Below are positions 25,615 to 33,075 of a stretch of DNA of 64,000 nucleotides, in pieces. The notes under the pieces are model-generated. The model had not been told where the DNA came from and did not search any database. It worked only from the letters and a program-made list of their open reading frames with translations. The stretch covers positions 62,001 to 126,000 of the forward strand of contig NZ_CP109010.1 of assembly GCF_036226685.1 (NCBI RefSeq), given 5' to 3'. The translations under genes and the position numbers were made by a program. Source of the stretch: Streptomyces sp. NBC_00690. Its GTDB lineage: Bacteria; Actinomycetota; Actinomycetes; Streptomycetales; Streptomycetaceae. Numbering within the stretch: position 1 is the stretch's first letter; each line of letters begins with the position of its first letter.

Positions 25615-26094
25615 TCAGTGGACCTTGATGTTGAACTCGCCCTCATAGTCGGTCGGCTTACCGGCCAGGGCCCGAAGGTAGACGCTGTCGCTGCCCTTCA
25701 CCTTCTCCGAGGTGATCCGCACGTAGACCTCGTAATCCGGCGACGACCAGGTGTAGTACGGCCCCTCATCTTCGAAATGCCACCGCAGTGCATTGCTCCT
25801 GGCCTGCAAGTAGTGCTGCGGACTCAACGAGAGGTAGTACCCGTCATAGTCGCCGCCGCTGATCAGCAGGTCTGCCCCGAAGCCCCAATCCGTCCGCTTG
25901 ACGTTCTGGAACACCAAAGTCTGGTTGCCCAGTGAGTAGTTGGGGGTGCCGCCCTCCGACGTCTCCGACAGGTACGACGTGTAGTCCACCCTTTTGTCGT
26001 TGCCCTTCCAGTATGTGTATTGGAACGTCAGTTTGGACTTGCTGACCTTCCGACCCCTGTAGATGTAGCCCTTGTTTCCTTCGCTCGGCGGCAT
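25615..26094 (-). CDS. hypothetical protein, 159 aa
   Basis: Family not recognised. The protein is rich in Tyr, Ser and Lys and low in Ala, unlike its neighbours (KGYIYRGRKVSKSKLTFQYT, YLSLSPQHYLQARSNALRWH, YTWSSPDYEVYVRITSEKV), and is predicted to be mainly beta strand. No signal peptide or membrane segment. AGGAG six bases before the ATG at 26094 settles the start; the open frame upstream is shadow. Lower G+C than its surroundings hints at transfer. TTGGCA repeats lie about 280-320 bp upstream. Confidence 0.75.
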   Translation of the reverse strand: MPPSEGNKGYIYRGRKVSKSKLTFQYTYWKGNDKRVDYTSYLSETSEGGTPNYSLGNQTLVFQNVKRTDWGFGADLLISGGDYDGYYLSLSPQHYLQARSNALRWHFEDEGPYYTWSSPDYEVYVRITSEKVKGSDSVYLRALAGKPTDYEGEFNIKVH

Positions 26095-26370
26095 GAAGCA
26101 CTCCTGACTCCGTCGACTACAGGTCGTGATCACTCCACAACAAGCGGCAACCGTAGTCAAGATCGGCGTCAACTCTCTGACGACGCCCAAGGGCCGGTAA
26201 GAACACACATGCGGGCGCGGTTCGCGTGAGCGTCCAAGGCGGCGAGGGCTGCGCCCGCCGCTCGAGGGAGCCCACAAACGCTGCAGCCCCGCATCGAGCT
26301 TCCTCCCAGTGCGCCACGCAGATCGTGAGCCCGGTAACTGCGGCTTCGCAGAGTAGCCGCAAAGGTACGT

Positions 26371-26413
26371 TGGCACCGTTTGCCAACAAGCCTGCTGATT
26401 TGCCAACTCTCGT
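26371..26413. repeat. second cluster of TTGGCA/TGCCAA repeats
   Basis: Three copies in 43 bp: ACGTTGGCACC, TTTGCCAACAAGCC and TTTGCCAACTC. The middle one is nearly the complement of the copy at 22809. It lies upstream of the first gene of the mobilisable module. Confidence 0.5.
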
Positions 26414-26543
26414 GTGTCGTCACACCCGGAGGGGGGAGAACTCTCCCCCGTCAACGCCCGGACTCTGTCCACAGGGCTGCGGTTCGAGGGTGGCTTCGAG
26501 GTCGCCGCGATCCGCGGGGTGGCCCGTACATGAGGGAGTCGTC

Positions 26544-26987
26544 ATGCCCGAGAACACCGTCACCGCGCCGCTCGCTCCGATGGAGCCGCAAGACGTCGCC
26601 GACGCCTTCGCCTACATCCGGGCGCTGCAGGCCGACGACATCGACACCGCCTGCGCGGTCGCCGACGCCACGGGCCCGGAGCTGCACCGGCTGCTCCTGG
26701 ACGTCGCCGCGCGCGTCATCATCCCGGTCACCGCCGCGGACGACCACGACGGAGAGCCGTGTGCCCACTCGTTCCTGGCCGCCGCGCTCGGACGGATTTT
26801 GCTGGAACTTCTGTGCCACGGCGAGTGCCTGGCATGCCTGCCGGGCATCGCCGACACCATCGTCCGCTTCACCGACAACATCCTCACCGACGAACACGAA
26901 GACGTCGCCAACGTCCTGCACCGACTGGAAGCGGCCGGGATGGAGCAGGCGATGGAAGCGCACCCGGGACACCCGACCGCCCGGTAA
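26544..26987 (+). CDS. element-associated protein of unknown function, 147 aa
   Basis: An acidic, helical, cytoplasmic protein (VADAFAYIRALQADDIDTAC, FLAAALGRILLELLCHGECL, DVANVLHRLEAAGMEQAME) with four Cys, two of them close together (GECLACLPG). No known domain. The ATG at 26544 has GAGGGAG upstream. It is the first gene of the mobilisable module; a frameshifted copy at 2443 is also followed by a repeat-rich noncoding region, so gene and region travel together. The TTGGCA cluster before it may be its operator. Confidence 0.7.
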   Translation: MPENTVTAPLAPMEPQDVADAFAYIRALQADDIDTACAVADATGPELHRLLLDVAARVIIPVTAADDHDGEPCAHSFLAAALGRILLELLCHGECLACLPGIADTIVRFTDNILTDEHEDVANVLHRLEAAGMEQAMEAHPGHPTAR

Positions 26988-26995
26988 CACGGCAC

Positions 26996-27504
26996 CGACA
27001 CTGGCGGTGGCGGTGGCGGTGGCGGTGGCGCGCGCCACCGCCAGTGTCGGGCATCGCGATGCGCGCGCCACCATCCGGCGCACCACACCAGGCGCGCGGT
27101 GCGCGCGCCACGAGCGCGCGGGCCCTCTATCACACAGCCCCTTGACCGCGACCCGAGCGAAAGCCGAAACCAGACGCACCAAGGGGAAACGCGCCGGATA
27201 GCGAACCTGGTCTAGGAACAACGCGCGCCCACCGACACCTGGTAAAGGGGTGCACCGCATCGGCGCGCGCTCCGATGCGGTCGGGGCATCGGATACGCGC
27301 GCACCGGGCGCGCGTGAGTGCCGGGCATCGTCGGGTGGCGCGGCGCCGGATGCGATGCACGACATCGCGGTGCGCGCTGAAGTGGAGTCCGTCGTCTTCC
27401 GGTGCACCGGGATGGAGTCCACGTCGTTCCACATCCGGTGTCGTGCATCGCGCATCGGATGCGGAGCATCGCGGGGTCCGCTCGATGGACGATGCCTGGC
27501 TTCG
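26996..27504. other. repeat-rich noncoding region, candidate origin-like locus
   Basis: No gene. It begins with a long inverted repeat (CGACACTGGCGGTGGCG at 26997 pairing with its complement ending near 27050) around a GGTGGC tract, then carries dense GCGCGC and GCATCG/CGATGC palindromic words. TAGCGAACCTGGTCTAGG and CACCTGGTAAAGGGG (27198-27250) recur at 3.07-3.19 kb. It lies between the small gene and the relaxase operon, as expected for a cis-acting replication or transfer site. Confidence 0.5.
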
Positions 27505-27918
27505 TCACCACAGCCAGGCATTCGAGTGCCGTACCCGGGACAGGGCGCGGGCATCGCGGCGCGCGGCCGCGTTGCCGATCCGGCTCTGCCGGGACCGAGG
27601 TCGGTGCGACTCCCTGGCTGCGAGGCGGCGCTTGACGGCGTCCTGGAGCCGCCGCCGTTGCTTGCGCAGCTCCCGCTTCTTCTCCGCCTTCGACTTCGGC
27701 TTCCGGGGCCGCTTCCAGACCGGCTGCCACCCCACAGGCTCATCGGGCTCAAGCTCATCGAGCTCGGGCTCCTGGTCCTCGTCGAACTCGGAGGCCGTCC
27801 CCTCGTGGGCCGCGCGGGCTCGGGCGAGGGCGTCCTTCAACCCCGGGATCTCCAGCTTCTCGGAGTTCTCCAGGTTCTCAGGGCTTTCGGGGTTTTCGGG
27901 GTTTTCGGGCGTGGTCAT
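27505..27918 (-). CDS. relaxase-coupled basic protein, 137 aa
   Basis: Family not recognised. The N-terminus is an acidic tandem of PEN/PES units; the middle is acidic (DEDQEPELDELEPDE). The C-terminal half is strongly basic (WKRPRKPKSKAEKKRELRKQ, RRLQDAVKRRLAARE), suggesting a coiled, nucleic-acid-binding region. The ATG overlaps the stop of the relaxase gene (ATGA), so the two are translationally coupled and it may be a relaxosome accessory factor (inference). A frameshifted copy is at 7385-7667. The last about 25 residues lack conservation with that copy. Confidence 0.7.
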   Translation of the reverse strand: MTTPENPENPESPENLENSEKLEIPGLKDALARARAAHEGTASEFDEDQEPELDELEPDEPVGWQPVWKRPRKPKSKAEKKRELRKQRRRLQDAVKRRLAARESHRPRSRQSRIGNAAARRDARALSRVRHSNAWLW

Positions 27919-29756
27919 GCGGGTCCTCCCGTGGGGGTCCGGCCAGGCGTCTGCTGCGCGCCGGGCGGCGGGGTGTGTGACGGCGCGGGCGACGGCGGGG
28001 CGGGATGCGGCCGGGGGCCGCGGGCGACGGCGCGCTCCCGGACGCCGTCCTGGAGCTTGGCGGCCATCTTGGCGACGGCCTCGATCGTGGCGCGGGTCTG
28101 ATCCAGCGCGGCAACGTCGGTCCCCTGCTGCTGTGCACGGCCGGCCTTCCGGTCCGGGCGCGATGGCCGCGGGCCAGACCTCGACGCGTCGGGCACGGTG
28201 ACATGGTGCGGGCGGGTGCGGAAACCGAGGCGCTCCGAACGCCGGGCCGCATAGACCCGGGCACTCAGCGCGCCGGCGGCAATGCGGGCCCGCGCGTAGA
28301 GGGCAAGCGCTCGGTTGCGGGTCAGCGGGCGCAGCACGGCTTGGTCGTCGGTGTCGTGCGGGTACAGGGTGCGCAGGTCGGCGGTCATCGCCAGGCCCCG
28401 GCCGACGGGGCGGGTGTAGTCGTCGATCACGGTCTGCACGATCTGTTCGTCCAGGCCGGGTTCATGGGGTCGGCCGCGCAGGACGTAGGAGAGGCAGCGG
28501 CGTGCTTCGGCGAGCAGGTGATGGCGCTTGAACGCCCCGCGCATCACGTACACCACGGCCACGGTGTCGACGGCCGCCAGCACGATGTCGACCACCGGCC
28601 GCACCCGTGCCCACACCGCCGCGGCCGCCGCCCGCGCCCGCTGTGCCAGTTTGTAGATGGTGCAGGCGCCGAACGCGGCGATGGCCGACTCCCGCCAGCT
28701 CTCGCGCAGCTTGGACAGCGGCCGTGGCTCCTTGCGCTTGGGCGGGCGGGTCCGGTCGGCGGCCCGGCAGGCCAGCCCGTAGGCGGCTTTCTCCCCCGGC
28801 GCGTGCCCGTGCTCCTCCACGTACTCGGCGGTGAGGACGAACAGCGCTTCCTCGATCTGCTGACGGCGCGTGGACTGCCAGCCGATGAGCCGCTGGTCGA
28901 TGCCGGCGATCTCCATGACGGGACGGCGGCCGGGTGTCACCTCGCGCGGCTCCCAGGCCCACCCGAGCCGCGCCGACACCTCCTCCATGAAGAACAGGAG
29001 GTACAGGGTGTCGGCGGCGACGATGTGGGCCAGCAGCGTGTCCGCTGACAGGTTGCCCCATGTGCCCTTGGCGTCCGGCCGGCGGGCGCGGATCGACACC
29101 ACCGCATGATCGTGCAGTAGCGGCTTCGACTCCTCAGCTCTGGACTCGTAGTGCCGGAACACCGCGACGATCAACCCGTCGCGGACCGGTGTGCGGTGCT
29201 TGCCGCCGCTCCCCGACCGGATCTGAGCGACCGACTCCCCCACCCACGCCAACGTCTTGTCCACAGCGGTGTCCTGGCACGACTCCAGCACCAAGCGGGT
29301 CTCGTCATCGGTGAGCGCCCACGCGATGTGTGCCGTCGGCGGCGGCCGGAACACCAGGTCCATGCCCAGCCAAGGCGTGCGCTCCTTGGCCTTCTCCGTC
29401 TCCGGTGACCGGTTGTGCTCGACGGGCCTGCCCAACACCGTCGCCCGACGGGCCTTCGCCGGATCGTCGCCCGCATCCAGGCGCTCGCGCTCGATCCGGT
29501 CCGCGTCCGGGTGCCGCCCCTCCCCCAGGAGCAGCTCGGCCTGCCGCTCCGTCACCACATCCCCGGCCGTGAGGCCGACCGCCGTAAGGCCATGTCCCCT
29601 CCAGATCCCGGGCGGGACACCCGCCTCGTCTTGGGCGTCGCGCAGCGCCGTGCCCGCGGGGCGGTGGCCGTCACCGACCATCACGCCGCGGAAGAGGTAG
29701 CGCACTCCGTCACCCGGGCGGAGCGCCGATTTGCTGATCACCGGGCCATGGAACAC
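27915..29756 (-). CDS. MobF-family (TrwC-like) relaxase
   Basis: A 613-aa protein whose N-terminal half is a TrwC-type relaxase: the family opening RPGDGVRYLFRGVMVGDG, AGDVVTERQAELLLGEGRH and the metal-binding His motif LLHDHAVVSIRAR. It would nick one strand at oriT and stay bound through a Tyr near the N-terminus. No helicase motifs are seen in the C-terminal half, which is helical and ends in a Pro-rich tail, so it is a helicase-less form. The ATG at 29756 is used; a GTG at 29741 is equally plausible, because the copy at 59.7 kb aligns from there. Candidate oriT lies directly upstream. Truncated copies are at 7664 and 59410. Confidence 0.88.
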   Translation of the reverse strand: MFHGPVISKSALRPGDGVRYLFRGVMVGDGHRPAGTALRDAQDEAGVPPGIWRGHGLTAVGLTAGDVVTERQAELLLGEGRHPDADRIERERLDAGDDPAKARRATVLGRPVEHNRSPETEKAKERTPWLGMDLVFRPPPTAHIAWALTDDETRLVLESCQDTAVDKTLAWVGESVAQIRSGSGGKHRTPVRDGLIVAVFRHYESRAEESKPLLHDHAVVSIRARRPDAKGTWGNLSADTLLAHIVAADTLYLLFFMEEVSARLGWAWEPREVTPGRRPVMEIAGIDQRLIGWQSTRRQQIEEALFVLTAEYVEEHGHAPGEKAAYGLACRAADRTRPPKRKEPRPLSKLRESWRESAIAAFGACTIYKLAQRARAAAAAVWARVRPVVDIVLAAVDTVAVVYVMRGAFKRHHLLAEARRCLSYVLRGRPHEPGLDEQIVQTVIDDYTRPVGRGLAMTADLRTLYPHDTDDQAVLRPLTRNRALALYARARIAAGALSARVYAARRSERLGFRTRPHHVTVPDASRSGPRPSRPDRKAGRAQQQGTDVAALDQTRATIEAVAKMAAKLQDGVRERAVARGPRPHPAPPSPAPSHTPPPGAQQTPGRTPTGGPA

Positions 29757-29761
29757 CGGTT

Positions 29762-29870
29762 ATGACCTGCGCAAAAGCGCGATCCGGGGTCCTTCCCGCC
29801 GGGCGGGAGGCCATCACCAAGTCTTTACCGGAACTCCCGTCAGACGGGCCGCCCCACCAGCACGCGACAT
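29762..29870. other. candidate origin of transfer (oriT)
   Basis: Intergenic sequence directly upstream of the relaxase, with the inverted repeat TCCCGCCGGGCGGGA (29794-29808) between CGCAAAAGCGCGATC and CATCACCAAGTCTTTACCG. It is almost identical to 59691-59800 and partly to 36312-36385, although the genes beside those copies have decayed. Conservation of a noncoding site next to a relaxase gene is what oriT predicts. Confidence 0.6.
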
Positions 29871-29900
29871 TAAGCCACAGGCGTGTGCACAGTCCGCCCC

Positions 29901-30098
29901 ATGAACAACGAACAGATCTCCGCAGACCTCTGCCCTCTGTGCCGTCGCCCCCTCACGCTGCGCCCGACCGTCGTCGTCCGCTCGAACACGCCGTACCCCA
30001 CACGGACCGACTACCTGCCCCACTGCACCACCTGCGCCAACGACATGACCCGCGCACAGCAGTGGAACGACCTGATGAACGCCCGCTACGGCAACTGA
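29901..30098 (+). CDS. small zinc-ribbon protein, 65 aa
   Basis: Starts MNNEQISADLCPLCRRPL; a second pair CTTC lies 36 residues on, giving CPLC...CTTC able to bind one zinc. It ends WNDLMNARYGN. A paralogue at 59830 shares start, first CxxC and the end (DIMNARHKP). It is divergent from the relaxase across the candidate oriT in both places, so it belongs to the module. Role unknown; possibly a DNA-binding regulator (inference). Confidence 0.75.
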   Translation: MNNEQISADLCPLCRRPLTLRPTVVVRSNTPYPTRTDYLPHCTTCANDMTRAQQWNDLMNARYGN

Positions 30099-30204
30099 CC
30101 CCGGCCGTGCGAATACTGCGCCCGACCACACCAACCACCGACACCAACGACCACCACTGACCAACCAACGCCACCGACGCCCCTCCACACGAACACCCAC
30201 CACC

Positions 30205-30231
30205 GCCCCCGGCCAACACCTGGCCGGGGGC
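30205..30231. terminator. hairpin terminator
   Basis: GCCCCCGGCCA pairs with TGGCCGGGGGC across ACACC, in front of the toxin gene. A shortened form with the same flank (CGGGGGCTTCGTGC) is at 36.62 kb. Confidence 0.75.
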
Positions 30232-30256
30232 TTCGTGCGTACTGGAGGAGCTCGCC

Positions 30257-30562
30257 GTGCCCACCTACGAAACCCTCCCCCGCTTCACCACCGACCTGAA
30301 CCGCCTCACCCCCGAACAACGCCACCGTTTCCGCCAGACGGTGAACGCCTTCGTCCACGACCTCCGCACCGGCCGCGGCTTCCGCCCAGGACTACGCGTC
30401 AAGCAGGTCAGCGGCTTCCCCGGCATCTACGAACTCACCTGGTCCATGGGCACCGGCCCCGCCGGACGCGCCACCTGGCAATACGGATCCGCGGTGAGTC
30501 CCACCACCCCGCACGTCATCTGGCGCCGCATCGGCGGCCACGACATCCTCACCGGCCCCTGA
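30257..30562 (+). CDS. RelE/HigB-like toxin
   Basis: A 101-aa basic protein: LTPEQRHRFRQTVNAFVHDL, then FRPGLRVKQVSGFPGIYELT and the C-terminal IWRRIGGHDILTGP, the strand-rich layout of RelE/ParE/HigB-type mRNA interferases. GGAGGAG precedes the GTG. I see no antitoxin gene next to it. Three broken copies (31563, 36651, 39019) show the gene has been spread and lost repeatedly. The intact copy ends the mobilisable module. Family call is moderate. Confidence 0.65.
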   Translation: MPTYETLPRFTTDLNRLTPEQRHRFRQTVNAFVHDLRTGRGFRPGLRVKQVSGFPGIYELTWSMGTGPAGRATWQYGSAVSPTTPHVIWRRIGGHDILTGP

Positions 30563-31085
30563 CTCACCGATCGGGCGCCGGGTTGCACACCCACTACCAA
30601 CTCATCCGCGTACTCTTCCTCGGCGAAAGAACCAGGCATCAAAGACCACGGCGTGGACATCGGATAGGGCCAGGCGGGAACGCGGAGTGTATCCGCTCTC
30701 GGTCCTAGCCTTGTTCCGCGCGAACTCGCGCTCGACCGCTGAGAGTTTCAGAGGTGCACCCGCGGTACCTCCACTCACCGGCCCCCTTCGTGGTGACCTC
30801 AACTTACCGTCGAAGTAGGTCGAATCAAGCTCGGCCATCCGTCACTTTTGATCTACTTCACCCTGTTGGTGTCGATCTCTAATCTCTACTTTGCCGGATC
30901 TCTATTTCAGAGCGAGGCCGGCGGTCATGGCGTCGAAGCACGCCTAGCGTAGGAGGAATTAGCGAGTGTATTACGTGATACTGCCATGCCGGAACTCTGC
31001 TCTATTGAAATTTCGGGTGGCTGTAAGGGAAAGTAAGGACGACGGTCATGGTCTGTCGTCATCTCGGATTCAGCAAGGAGTCTCC
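30563..31085. other. intergenic, lower G+C
   Basis: About 520 bp. A minus-strand frame (30602-30838, starting MAELDSTYFDGKLRS) has some protein-like composition but no recognised family. From 30840 the DNA is unusually A/T-rich for the window and probably holds the promoter of the secreted-protein gene. Confidence 0.35.
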
Positions 31086-31505
31086 ATGTCTTTGCGCAGT
31101 TCACTGCGTCGTGGCGCGATCACTCTTATCTCTGCCGGCGTGCTCGTTGGCATGGCAGGGGCCCCCGCCCCCGCAGCTCCGGGCGATATCAAGTACTTCA
31201 AAAACAGCAGCGGAACCGATATCGCGAGCTTCCAGTGGAATGCCGACCCCCACCCGGGAATCGCAGGCGAATCCGTCAGGATATGCGACCTCGAATCCGA
31301 CGGCTGGTTCATCACAGTGAAGGTTACGCTGGCCAGCACCGGCGCGCAGATTATAGTGGCAGACACTCAGGGAAATCCCGCGTGGTATTGCACCCCCTGG
31401 ATCCGCCAGAACGACGCACCCGAGGGCGCCCAGCTCAATGTCACGGTCAAAAAGGTTCGTGCAGGGGACTCCCGTCTGCTCGACTTCTTCCCAGTCTGGG
31501 CGTAG
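31086..31505 (+). CDS. small secreted protein, 139 aa
   Basis: A Sec signal peptide (ITLISAGVLVGMAGAPAPA, cleavage near PAAPG) is followed by about 105 residues with two Cys (RICDLESD, WYCTPWIRQ) likely to form one disulphide. AAGGAG seven bases before the ATG settles the start. No catalytic motif. It sits in a stretch of lower G+C with different codon use, suggesting a recent arrival. Role unknown. Confidence 0.75.
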   Translation: MSLRSSLRRGAITLISAGVLVGMAGAPAPAAPGDIKYFKNSSGTDIASFQWNADPHPGIAGESVRICDLESDGWFITVKVTLASTGAQIIVADTQGNPAWYCTPWIRQNDAPEGAQLNVTVKKVRAGDSRLLDFFPVWA

Positions 31506-31562
31506 CGTCCGCAACCCGCCGACCGCCCCGCCACGCTCTGGATCATCCGCGAGACCGGCTGC

Positions 31563-31704
31563 GGTGCGCACCGTCGGCGTCTATGAACTCATCTGGTCCA
31601 GCAGCGGACGTGCCACATGGCGATACGGCACCCCGGCACGACCCGGACATCCCCGCATCATCGGGCGCCGCATCGGCGGCCACAACATCCTCACCAGCCC
31701 CTGA
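31563..31704 (+). pseudogene. RelE/HigB-like toxin, C-terminal remnant
   Basis: The frame VGVYELIWSSSGRATWRYG then IGRRIGGHNILTSP and stop matches the end of the toxin at 30257. It directly precedes copy 1 of the MNDENG gene, as a similar remnant does at 39019. Confidence 0.75.
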
Positions 31705-31835
31705 ACGGCCAGGAATCGGAGGACCCCGTCTCTCCAGCCTCTTCCTTCCCGGAGGGCTTGCCCTGTCCCGAATCGGCAGCAGGAAGGCGGTGCATACCCC
31801 TGGACTTGGGGAGGAAGCGGGTCAAGACTCGCGGG

Positions 31836-32279
31836 ATGAACGACGAGAACGGAAGCAAGGACTCCGGCGTCGGCCCAGCCGCATTCGTCGGCCTCTACAT
31901 GCAAACCCTCCGCGCCCGCATGGCACCCGCGGAATACAAGACACTGGCCACAGCGGTCAACGAGTTCTGCCGCCAGATCGCCAAGGGCGGTACCGGCTCC
32001 TTCCAAATCGACGACGCCGCATTCACCCCTGGCATCCACCAGGAACTCATGACCGTCATCACCATGCTCGCCACCGGCCGCGCCGACCACCACTACATCG
32101 ACGTGCCCGGCCCGAACGGAACGTTCGGCGGAGCCATGGTCCAAGCCGACATCGCCCACGACCCCGAACAACTCGCCGCCGTCCGCGCGAAACTGAACAA
32201 CTGGTGGGCACGGCGGGAAGCCGAAGACGCGACGCTCGACGGCATCGCCCGGGTTAGCGGCCTGGACACCCAGCGGTGA
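31836..32279 (+). CDS. MNDENG-family protein, copy 1 (147 aa)
   Basis: Unknown family, present three times in the window (also 39350 and 62166) at roughly 90 % identity. The protein is soluble and mostly helical: AAFVGLYMQTLRARMAPAEY, then TAVNEFCRQIAKGG, IHQELMTVITMLATGRADHH and a C-terminal REAEDATLDGIARVSGL. The about 100-bp leader (from 31737; contains GGACTTGGGGAGGAAGCGGG just before the ATG) is as conserved as the coding part. A toxin remnant precedes it, so an ancestral toxin-partner unit is possible. The gene seems to have inserted into and cut the gene at 32281. Confidence 0.85.
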   Translation: MNDENGSKDSGVGPAAFVGLYMQTLRARMAPAEYKTLATAVNEFCRQIAKGGTGSFQIDDAAFTPGIHQELMTVITMLATGRADHHYIDVPGPNGTFGGAMVQADIAHDPEQLAAVRAKLNNWWARREAEDATLDGIARVSGLDTQR

Positions 32280-32280
32280 G

Positions 32281-32485
32281 CCAACCTTCGGTCCGGATGT
32301 GTGCAGCCCGGGCAGACGGCGTGGTCCCTAGCCAGCTCCCGGCGGGGCGGCTCCCGGCTCTGGTATGGGGTGGGCAAGTAGCTGGCGACTTGGAGTCGTA
32401 CCTCCATTTCCTCCACTGAAGGCCACCGTCCAGCCAACTGTTCACCTACTTCTCGGCGCGCTCTCAGTGCCGCCTCACGGCCCAT
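32281..32485 (-). pseudogene. truncated gene, zinc-finger-like end
   Basis: From an ATG at 32485 the minus frame reads GREAALRARREVGEQLAG, then EEMEVRLQVASYLPTPYQ and HAVCPGCTHPDRR, a natural-looking small actinomycete protein with one CxxC. It then runs antisense into the MNDENG gene at 32279. It overlaps the end of the RpiR remnant, so both belonged to one operon. Confidence 0.4.
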
Positions 32486-32879
32486 CGTTTGGGAGCCAGT
32501 AGTTGCTCCCGCAGCGCGGTGAGCTGGTGGGAGGCCTCCACCGCCTGAGTCTCGTCGAAGGTGGCCAGCGCGAGCAGCAGTGCGTCGGCGATGAGTAGTC
32601 CGGTGAGCGACTCGGCTGTGATGCCGGTGGGGTGTAGGGCGCAGTGAGGACGGCCTCGACACGGTCCGAGTATTCCCCGCCCAATTCATCTGCCACCAAG
32701 AGGACCTTGGCGCCGACGGCGCGGGCCCGGTCCCTTAGCGCCCGGCAGCGAGGCGGACGTTCGTACGACAAGGCGGTCCGGTTTCGGGTCAGCGGGTAGA
32801 AGCAGGCGGAATCTAGGGCTGAGACTAGCCAAGCCACGAGTTTTCTTTGAATGGCGTTATCACGTGGGGATCTCTTCAT
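32464..32879 (-). pseudogene. MurR/RpiR-type regulator, C-terminal remnant
   Basis: The frame RALRDRARAVGAKVLLVADE, then EYSDRVEAVLTA and, after a one-base shift near 32640, GITAESLTGLLIADALLLAL and ASHQLTALREQLLAPK has the pattern of the SIS-domain half of RpiR-like regulators. The DNA-binding half is missing and the frame is broken. Confidence 0.5.
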
Positions 32880-33075
32880 TCGTATCGCGGGGTGCGCGTG
32901 ATAGATCTTCAGAGATCCGAGGGTGGCCTACCCAGGATTGATTCCTCTCGATCCTTCTCAAGGGGCTCTCGAATGCCTCTGCTGGGCAGTTAAACCGTGA
33001 TCTCGGTCATACGGCCTGAGTCGGGTATCTGCTGTGCTCTCCTCGAACATTTCTACGATCGAGGAGGATGTCAGC

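Noticed and set aside
27000..27050. GGTGGC tract considered as a coding low-complexity repeat
   Set aside because: It lies inside an inverted repeat behind a stop codon, with no consistent frame.
30602..30838. 78-codon minus-strand frame behind the toxin
   Set aside because: Some natural-looking stretches but no ribosome-binding site, no family and no conservation that I can see; kept only as a note.
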